Source: RHLJ01 sp048058975 (lineage in GTDB: Bacteria; Bacteroidota; Rhodothermia; Balneolales; Balneolaceae). From it: a DNA stretch of 64,000 bases. The number at the start of each line of letters is the position of its first letter. Position 1 is the stretch's first letter. Below are positions 58,357-64,000 of this stretch, piece after piece. The position numbers and the translations under genes are program-made. Under the pieces are notes generated by a model that searched no databases, was not told the DNA's origin, and saw only the letters and a program-made list of their open reading frames with translations. The stretch lies in the NCBI GenBank assembly GCA_048058975.1, contig JBLLNP010000001.1, positions 62,001 to 126,000 of the forward strand, written 5' to 3'.

Positions 58357-60644
58357 TTCGAAGAAAAATTAAAGTTATAAGCGATGGAAGGAATGAACCC
58401 AAATAATCCTTGCTGTACATATTCCTGAGTAACTCCATTGTTTTGAATATCTACTCTGAAAGGAGCAGCTCGGTTATAAAAATTATAGGCTCCGATATGC
58501 CACTCTCCTCCAAACCGGCGATTTCCTCCGGGTTTTAGGATAAAGTTAATGTCCAGCCGATGGGTAGCAGTTAATTGGGTACTATTGCGGGCTCCGTAAA
58601 TAGGAATAAGTTCTACCTGAGTCAAAGAAGCATTCGGCATCAGAAACTGCCCGGTTTGAGGAGTAAACCAAGCACCGGATTGGAAGGTCCAAACCGCTGA
58701 GAAAGAAACCCGTTCGTTCAATTCGGTCATGGTAACTAAAGTGGCTACGTGCCTTCGGTCAAACTTTGCAGGGTAAGTATTTCCGTTATTTAACTCCGGG
58801 AATGTTCTTGTAGCTTTTGAAAGAGAATAAGACATCCAACCTGTGAAAGACCCATATTTCTTGCGTAGTAAAAACTCGATGCCGTAAGCTTCGCCATCGC
58901 CTGAGATCAATTCCCGCTCAAAATTGTCGTTCAGAATCAAACTAGCTCCTTCGCGGTATTCTATTAATCGTTTGAGTGATTTGAAATAGGTTTCAATGGA
59001 GAAACTGAGCTGGTTTTCGGAAAAAATTCGAGTGTAGCCAAGCGCATATTGATGCGCACGTTGCGGTTTAACATTTTCGGTTACCGGATACCATAAATCA
59101 GTTGGAAGAGCGATAGAGGAGGAAGAAACGCGGTGCATATACTGCCGCATAAGGCTGTAACTTGCCTTAACAGAATTATTATCATCAAATTTGTAGCGCA
59201 AAGAAATTCTTGGTTCAGGTCCAGAATAGATTTTTCCTTCCGCTATAGTCATAGAATACCTGAGACCAATATTCAGTTTCAACGCTTTTGAAAAATCTCT
59301 TTCGTTGCCTCCGTAAATTGCCCATTCTGTATTTTGGATAAGACTTCCTTCTCTGTTCCCAACAAAATCTGAAATATCGCCTGACGTACTGATAACATTA
59401 GGCCGAAAGAAATGAGTTACTGTTTGTGCTCCGAAAATAAAGGTGTTTTCCGGAGATTTGAAATATTGCCAATCTGCTTTAACCCCCACATCCTGAATTT
59501 GAGAGCGAATGAGTAGAGAATTATCAATAAAATCTCCCTGGATATCATACTTAAATCGGGTTTGATGCAGTGTGACATTCGAGAACAGTTTCTGGTTTTT
59601 GTAGATGTGATTCCAACGCAGGGTGGAAGTGAAATTACCGAGCTTAAACCCGAAATTCAGATCCTCATTTCCTTCTGATTCATCCGAGGTTTCGTCAAAG
59701 GCAAGTACATCGTTGCCAAAATAGGAGCTGAAATAAATACGATCGTTATTACTGATTTTATAATTCAGCTTGGCATTATAATCGTAAAAATAGTAAGGAA
59801 GCTCTGCACCTACCAATCCAAAAACCCGGTCGATATAGGTTCGTCTTGCTGCCAGCATGAAGCTTATTTTATCTTTGATAACAGGGCCATCAACGGTAAG
59901 GCGTGAGGTCAATAATCCAATTCCGCCGCGGGCATTGAATCGGTTCTGACTACCATCGTTCATTCTAACATCCATCACAGAAGAAAGTCGTCCTCCGAAA
60001 TCAGGTGAAAACCCGCCTTTTATCACTTCAACATCTTTAATGGCATCGGAATTAAACACCGAGAAAAAACCGAACAAATGACCTAGATTGTAAACCACGG
60101 CATCATCAAGCACTACCAGATTTTGGTCGTCTGTTCCTCCGCGAACAAACATGCCGGTGGTTCCTTCGTTTCCTGAAGTCACCCCCGGTAACAATTGCGC
60201 TACTTTAATCAGATCTGCTTCTCCTGCAAGGGTTGGGATGTTCGTAATTTCCTGAGGGGTTAAGCTAACGGCACTCATTTTTGTGGAATTGACCTGTTCC
60301 TGTAATTCAATCCGCGTTGCAGAAACTTCAACTTCCCCAAGCTGACCGATCTGCTCATCCAGGTAAAAATCTAATGTTGTATTCCCATCAAGATAGATGA
60401 GGGTGTCAATAGGTTGGTAGCCAAGGTAGGAAACAGATATTCTTATGGAATTTTGAGTAACAGTGAGTGAATAAAATCCATATACGTTGGTTGTAACTCC
60501 GGTTTCCAATTCAGGCAAGTAGAGCGTGGCTCCGGGCAGAGCTTCTCCATCCGATTTATCATAGATGTGCCCACTAAGAGTATTCTGAGCAATAGCCAGA
60601 TTAAAAAAGAAGAGGGGGATCCATATTGCAATCAGATATCGCAT
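58353..60644 (-). CDS. TonB-dependent outer-membrane receptor with carboxypeptidase-regulatory-like domain
   Basis: 763 residues: a signal peptide (ends AIAQ), a regulatory-like beta domain (LSGHIYDKSDGEALPGATLYLP, ~20-110), a plug domain (ISPQ-like LTPQEITNIPTLAGEADLIKVAQLLPGV to GGFSPDFGGRLSSVMDV), and a 22-strand barrel ending in YNFNFSSK. It imports an unknown large substrate with TonB energy. It is shorter than SusC proteins and lacks the SusC signature. It is the second gene of a three-gene operon with a small outer-membrane protein and the DUF4249 lipoprotein. Confidence 0.92.
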   Translation of the reverse strand: MRYLIAIWIPLFFFNLAIAQNTLSGHIYDKSDGEALPGATLYLPELETGVTTNVYGFYSLTVTQNSIRISVSYLGYQPIDTLIYLDGNTTLDFYLDEQIGQLGEVEVSATRIELQEQVNSTKMSAVSLTPQEITNIPTLAGEADLIKVAQLLPGVTSGNEGTTGMFVRGGTDDQNLVVLDDAVVYNLGHLFGFFSVFNSDAIKDVEVIKGGFSPDFGGRLSSVMDVRMNDGSQNRFNARGGIGLLTSRLTVDGPVIKDKISFMLAARRTYIDRVFGLVGAELPYYFYDYNAKLNYKISNNDRIYFSSYFGNDVLAFDETSDESEGNEDLNFGFKLGNFTSTLRWNHIYKNQKLFSNVTLHQTRFKYDIQGDFIDNSLLIRSQIQDVGVKADWQYFKSPENTFIFGAQTVTHFFRPNVISTSGDISDFVGNREGSLIQNTEWAIYGGNERDFSKALKLNIGLRYSMTIAEGKIYSGPEPRISLRYKFDDNNSVKASYSLMRQYMHRVSSSSIALPTDLWYPVTENVKPQRAHQYALGYTRIFSENQLSFSIETYFKSLKRLIEYREGASLILNDNFERELISGDGEAYGIEFLLRKKYGSFTGWMSYSLSKATRTFPELNNGNTYPAKFDRRHVATLVTMTELNERVSFSAVWTFQSGAWFTPQTGQFLMPNASLTQVELIPIYGARNSTQLTATHRLDINFILKPGGNRRFGGEWHIGAYNFYNRAAPFRVDIQNNGVTQEYVQQGLFGFIPSIAYNFNFSSK

Positions 60645-61381
60645 TATTGATCTCTTAGTTTGAAGTGAAGCCCCAGATTTACTCCATTAAGAGTAGCAAT
60701 TACCGGAGTTCCATCAACACGATAATACTGGAAAGAGGTTCTTGACAATAACGAAATAGAGACATTCCGATACAGTTTTAGTCTGAGTCCAATTGGGAAT
60801 GTGAGACCTACAGATGCAGATTGATTTCCAAAAAAGCTAAGTTTCTCATTATTAAATTCTCGGTAAAAAATCTCCTCCTCTGTTTTTGAAGATACAGGAA
60901 TTCCAAAATTGATCTGTCCACCTACAATCAGGGACAGTCTTTTTTCAGGACGATAAGTAAACTGATAGCCGCTTTTAAGAAAAAAGTATTCATTTCTAGC
61001 GGTATAATTGGTTGATACAGATATAGTATCCTGAACCGAGCCGGTGACTAAAAACAAATCCGATTCAATACTGGCTCTTTCAAATCCGGCTATAAATTGA
61101 TGTCTGTGATCTTTGTTCATCCTGAAGATAAAATCAATTCGAAACCCCTCGTTTCTAAAAGCATTGGGGTGCTGCTCTATTTCAGAAATAATGGACGTTT
61201 TAAAGAGTGCCGGATTTCGCGTACCCGATATAAATGAAGCAGCAGAAGACAATTTGGCACTACCAGATTGCGAAGTGCCTCCAATTTCTATAGCGTCAAT
61301 AACGATATATTGACCGTATAGCTCTCCCGTAGTAAACAGTAGGAGGAATAGGATGCCGAATTTATAACCGATGGAAGTCAA
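60644..61381 (-). CDS. Small outer-membrane beta-barrel protein
   Basis: 245 residues with a TTG start at 61381 that opens a signal peptide (ILFLLLFTTGELYGQ). The remainder is alternating beta strands with aromatic belts (YFFLKSGYQFTYRP; GLRLKLYRNVSISLLSR), typical of 8- to 10-strand barrels. No specific family is recognised. Its stop overlaps the ATG of the TonB receptor (TAATG), so they are translated together. Confidence 0.8.
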   Translation of the reverse strand: MTSIGYKFGILFLLLFTTGELYGQYIVIDAIEIGGTSQSGSAKLSSAASFISGTRNPALFKTSIISEIEQHPNAFRNEGFRIDFIFRMNKDHRHQFIAGFERASIESDLFLVTGSVQDTISVSTNYTARNEYFFLKSGYQFTYRPEKRLSLIVGGQINFGIPVSSKTEEEIFYREFNNEKLSFFGNQSASVGLTFPIGLRLKLYRNVSISLLSRTSFQYYRVDGTPVIATLNGVNLGLHFKLRDQ

Positions 61382-61452
61382 ACATCTCGCTTTAGTTTCA
61401 ATGTAAGAAGTTAGATAAAGCGAAGGGAATTAAGAAAGGGAAGTATAAAGTT

Positions 61453-61842
61453 CTATGTCCTCTTTTTAGAATACTTTTCCAAAAAATCAGCTAACTCAGC
61501 TTTCTCTAGTTTACCGCTGGCAAGTTCAATGATGGTTGCATAGAGAATTTTCTTGTCAACAACTAACCTCCACCTGTTCACAAAAAGAAAAGTGTATATA
61601 GCTACCAGAGTTGTTCTTTTATTTCCGTCAAGAAAAGGGTGATTTCTACAGATATGAAATCCATAAGCCGCAGCCATTTCAAAAATAGAAGAATGAACAT
61701 ATTCATCTCCAAAACTTTGTTCAGCCTGGGCTAAAGCGGATTCCAGTAATCCTTCGTCCCTGATTCCAGGTATTCCACCGTAGTTTTTAATCTGGTTCTC
61801 ATGAAAGATTAAAATGGTAGGTTTATCTAAAAACCGAATCAC
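61453..61842 (-). CDS. doc: Doc-type (Fic fold) toxin
   Basis: 129 residues. GGIPGIRDEGLLESALAQAEQSFG and the Fic-core motif HPFLDGNKRT (68-77) are diagnostic of death-on-curing toxins. Doc phosphorylates elongation factor Tu and so stops translation. His68, Asp72, Asn74 and Arg76 are intact, so the toxin should be active. The start overlaps the antitoxin stop by four bases. Confidence 0.92.
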   Translation of the reverse strand: MIRFLDKPTILIFHENQIKNYGGIPGIRDEGLLESALAQAEQSFGDEYVHSSIFEMAAAYGFHICRNHPFLDGNKRTTLVAIYTFLFVNRWRLVVDKKILYATIIELASGKLEKAELADFLEKYSKKRT

Positions 61843-62060
61843 TTTGCCAGTTCCCTGAGAACTTCTTTGTATTCAGTATTCACTTCTCTATAAGCTTCGG
61901 CCCAAGCTTCAAATTCAGGATCGACTGGTTTAAGCTCAAAATTACTGCCCTTTTTTTCAATAGTAAGTTTATCGCCGTCCTTCAGATGAAGCTCGTCTAT
62001 TAACTGCTTAGGAAGTGTTATTCCAAGGCTGTTCCCTACTTTTCTAATTTTGGTTTCCAT
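61839..62060 (-). CDS. AbrB/MazE-type antitoxin
   Basis: 73 residues. The N-terminal ~48 residues form a SpoVT/AbrB swapped-hairpin DNA-binding domain (TKIRKVGNSLGITLPKQLIDEL; KDGDKLTIEKKG). The acidic C-terminal tail (EFEAWAEAYREVNTEY) would wrap the toxin. Doc is more often paired with Phd; AbrB-type partners are known but less common. It precedes the toxin with a four-base overlap, and a palindrome lies 17 bases upstream, so the unit probably represses itself. Confidence 0.9.
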   Translation of the reverse strand: METKIRKVGNSLGITLPKQLIDELHLKDGDKLTIEKKGSNFELKPVDPEFEAWAEAYREVNTEYKEVLRELAK

Positions 62061-62077
62061 AAGAGCGTATTTTGATG

Positions 62078-62094
62078 TTATAACAAAGTTATAA
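62078..62094 (-). promoter_or_regulatory. Palindromic operator of the toxin-antitoxin unit
   Basis: TTATAAC-AAA-GTTATAA, a perfect inverted repeat 17 bases upstream of the antitoxin ATG. It overlaps the likely promoter (AT-rich, TATAA on either strand), where an AbrB-type antitoxin would bind. Confidence 0.65.
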
Positions 62095-62115
62095 TCATGA
62101 ATTCAGGCTAAAAAA

Positions 62116-63999
62116 TCAAGAATAGAATCTTTTTTTTGCTTTTGCATACTCCACTAAAATCTCCGCTGGTTTAAACCGAGGACCAAATTTGTCTGTGTAT
62201 TCATTCAAGCGATCAACAATAGTATGGACGCCAACCTGATCGATGTAGCGGAATGGGCCACCAGTGAAGGGTGGGAACCCTAGTCCGAGTATTGCACCAA
62301 GATTACCATCGGTAGGAGATTTGAGAATGTCTTCCTGTAAACAATAAGCCGCTTCATTTACCATCATTAGCGCCATGCGCAGCTGGCCGGTTTCCACATT
62401 GGGGTTATTTCGGGAGCTTCCTCCAAAGATGGAATATATTTCCCTGTTCGGTTCTTTCTTTTTACCGTTGTAGGTGTACATGCCTTTTTTATTCTTACGT
62501 CCCAGATATCCGGCATCCATCAGTTCCTGAGCTTTTGTAGATGATTTCCCACCACGGGCATTAAATACCGGAGCCATCGTTTCACCCACATGTGCGCCTA
62601 CATCTATACCCACTTCGTCAAGCAACGCCATCGGTCCTACCGGATAGCCAAATTGCTTCATAATTTGATCGAGGAATTCAATGGAGGCGCCTTCTTCCAA
62701 CAATAACAAAGCTTCGTTCATATACGGAGCAAGGATTCGGGTGGTATAAAATCCGGGGCCATCATTCACTACAATTACCGTTTTGCCCTGTTTAACCCCT
62801 ACATCATACGCAGTAGCGGTTACCCAGTCTGCCGTTTGTGGTGTGGTGATAATTTCTAACAGCGGCATTTTCTGAACAGGAGAGAAGTAGTGCATTCCAA
62901 TAATATTCTCAGGTCGTTTTGCCCCTTTTGCAATTTCTGAAATAGGAAGGGAAGAAGTATTGGAAGCAAAAATGCAGTGATTGCCAGTGACTTCCTCCAC
63001 CTGCGCTACAATTTTTCGTTTCAGGTCGAGGTCTTCAAATACTGCCTCAATCACCAGGTCTGCTTTTCCAAAAGAGTCGTAAGAATCGGTTCCGGTGACT
63101 TTGCTTATAAGCTGGTCCCGTTCAAAAGAAGTGATGATTCGTTTCTTAGATTTATCATTTAAAGAATCCCAAATTACTTTTTCTCCTTTAGAGGCGGCTT
63201 CCAGCGTTTGATCTTTCAGCAGTACAGAATACCCGCCTTTGTTAATGCTTACATCAGCGATGCCCGAACCCATCAATCCGGCGCCAAGTACGCCAATATT
63301 TCGAATCGGCTTTACCTTGCCTTCCAATGGGTTTTTCTTGGAGTTGGTCATTCCAAAAAAGAGATTAACCAGCGCTCTGGATTCGGGTGTAGCTCCTGCC
63401 TCTCCAAAAAGCCGGGATTCATTATCGAGACCCTTTTTCAATCCTTTTTGATAACCATATTTGACTGAATCAATGATCATTAATGGAGCAGGATAATTCC
63501 CTTTGGTTTGTCCGAGCGTTTTCTTTCTGGCCTGAGAAAAAATGATGTTTCTCCCAATCGGATTTCCTTCCAGCACTTTTTCAATAAAAGAGCGTTTATC
63601 TTTTCGTTTGAAGGAGCCCGATCCGGAGAGTGTATGCACGGCTTTGATTCCAGCTTCTTCCAGAGCGTCTTTATGGGTGAGTTCATCCACTAAACCCATG
63701 CTTCTGGCTTTTCGGGCATAGATGTTTCCTCCCGTAAGCATGTAGCTTAACGCTTTTTGAATTCCGATCAATCTTGGCAGTCGCTGAGTTCCCCCGGTTC
63801 CGGGAATCACTCCCAACTTTACTTCCGGTAAAGCAAGCACTGTTTTAGAGTGATTGGTGGCAATGCGGTAATCACAGGCAAGGGAAAGCTCCAATCCGCC
63901 ACCCATGCAACTTCCGTGAATAGCGACTACAAAAGGTTTGGTAGAAGCTTCGATTTTATTCAGAATAGAGTGACCGTCCTTACTGAGTTGCTCCAGGTC
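62116..63999 (-). CDS. FadJ-like fatty-acid oxidation protein, 5' partial
   Basis: The frame is open to the right edge; 627 residues are visible. The beginning holds the enoyl-CoA hydratase oxyanion segment (VVAIHGSCMGGGLELSLACDYRIA) and LPEVKLGVIPGTGGTQRLPR with the catalytic Glu. Next comes the 3-hydroxyacyl-CoA dehydrogenase NAD-binding GVLGAGLMGSGIA (~238-250 of the visible part) and HYFSPVQKMPLLEII with the catalytic His, then the C-terminal dehydrogenase domain with FPPFTGGPFRYID. It is the multifunctional alpha subunit of the beta-oxidation complex. The thiolase partner is not in the window. Its N-terminus lies outside. Confidence 0.94.
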   Translation of the reverse strand, partial: DLEQLSKDGHSILNKIEASTKPFVVAIHGSCMGGGLELSLACDYRIATNHSKTVLALPEVKLGVIPGTGGTQRLPRLIGIQKALSYMLTGGNIYARKARSMGLVDELTHKDALEEAGIKAVHTLSGSGSFKRKDKRSFIEKVLEGNPIGRNIIFSQARKKTLGQTKGNYPAPLMIIDSVKYGYQKGLKKGLDNESRLFGEAGATPESRALVNLFFGMTNSKKNPLEGKVKPIRNIGVLGAGLMGSGIADVSINKGGYSVLLKDQTLEAASKGEKVIWDSLNDKSKKRIITSFERDQLISKVTGTDSYDSFGKADLVIEAVFEDLDLKRKIVAQVEEVTGNHCIFASNTSSLPISEIAKGAKRPENIIGMHYFSPVQKMPLLEIITTPQTADWVTATAYDVGVKQGKTVIVVNDGPGFYTTRILAPYMNEALLLLEEGASIEFLDQIMKQFGYPVGPMALLDEVGIDVGAHVGETMAPVFNARGGKSSTKAQELMDAGYLGRKNKKGMYTYNGKKKEPNREIYSIFGGSSRNNPNVETGQLRMALMMVNEAAYCLQEDILKSPTDGNLGAILGLGFPPFTGGPFRYIDQVGVHTIVDRLNEYTDKFGPRFKPAEILVEYAKAKKRFYS

Positions 64000-64000
64000 T

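Overview
The window looks like a chromosomal segment from a marine or halophilic member of the Balneolaeota/Bacteroidota side (Balneola/Gracilimonas-like). The evidence is a type IX secretion sorting tail on a protease, DUF4292, DUF4249 and DUF5686 envelope proteins, the TPR/DUF4292/EnvC gene trio, an arginine operon that uses an N-acyl-ornithine carbamoyltransferase, moderate GC, weak Shine-Dalgarno sites and several TTG starts. The genus is inference only.

Layout. 1-7113: the 3' part of a giant RHS/YD-repeat polymorphic toxin whose AT-rich tip is a barnase-like ribonuclease, followed one base later by a barstar-like immunity gene, a short tandem repeat and a terminator. 7179-11127: tRNA-Arg(CCU), a DUF5686 outer-membrane protein, an OmpA lipoprotein with calcium-binding type repeats, tRNA-Ala(GGC). 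11204-18106: a four-gene envelope signalling operon (exported protein, FecR-domain protein, a disrupted beta-barrel gene, CHASE2-adenylate cyclase), followed by SRP RNA. 18271-30580: mostly minus-strand housekeeping and envelope genes (YpdA-like reductase, YheT hydrolase, secreted subtilisin, Ppx/GppA phosphatase on the plus strand, M28 peptidase, EnvC, DUF4292 lipoprotein, TPR protein).

30948-40081 is a near-complete arginine operon: GNAT acyltransferase, an unlisted 56-codon ORF, argG, argC, proC, argD, argF', argB, argE and, after a repeat-containing gap, argH. Most junctions are 4-8 base overlaps. The carbamoyltransferase carries Ala at the residue that separates acetyl- from succinyl-ornithine enzymes, so the blocking group is an open question. 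Upstream lies a GC-rich element bounded by an 11-bp inverted repeat.

40151-51149: an AbgB-like amidohydrolase, a DinB-like protein, a BtuF-like protein, a luciferase-family oxidoreductase, a thiosulfate/sulfane-sulfur cluster (sulfurtransferase, two half-size YeeE/YedE transporters, a rhodanese without its cysteine) beside a GlxA-type regulator, a fructosamine kinase, FabF, a TetR regulator with a clear palindromic operator, and a low-molecular-weight phosphatase. 51324-57044: ileS-dksA-lspA facing ribBA-yajC; the cyclohydrolase half of RibBA has lost its zinc cysteines. 57316-61381: a small outer-membrane protein, TonB receptor and DUF4249 lipoprotein operon, in which a dispersed-type repeat appears to have been captured as the N-terminus of the DUF4249 protein. 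61453-62094: an AbrB-Doc toxin-antitoxin pair with a palindromic operator. The window ends inside a FadJ-like beta-oxidation gene on the minus strand.
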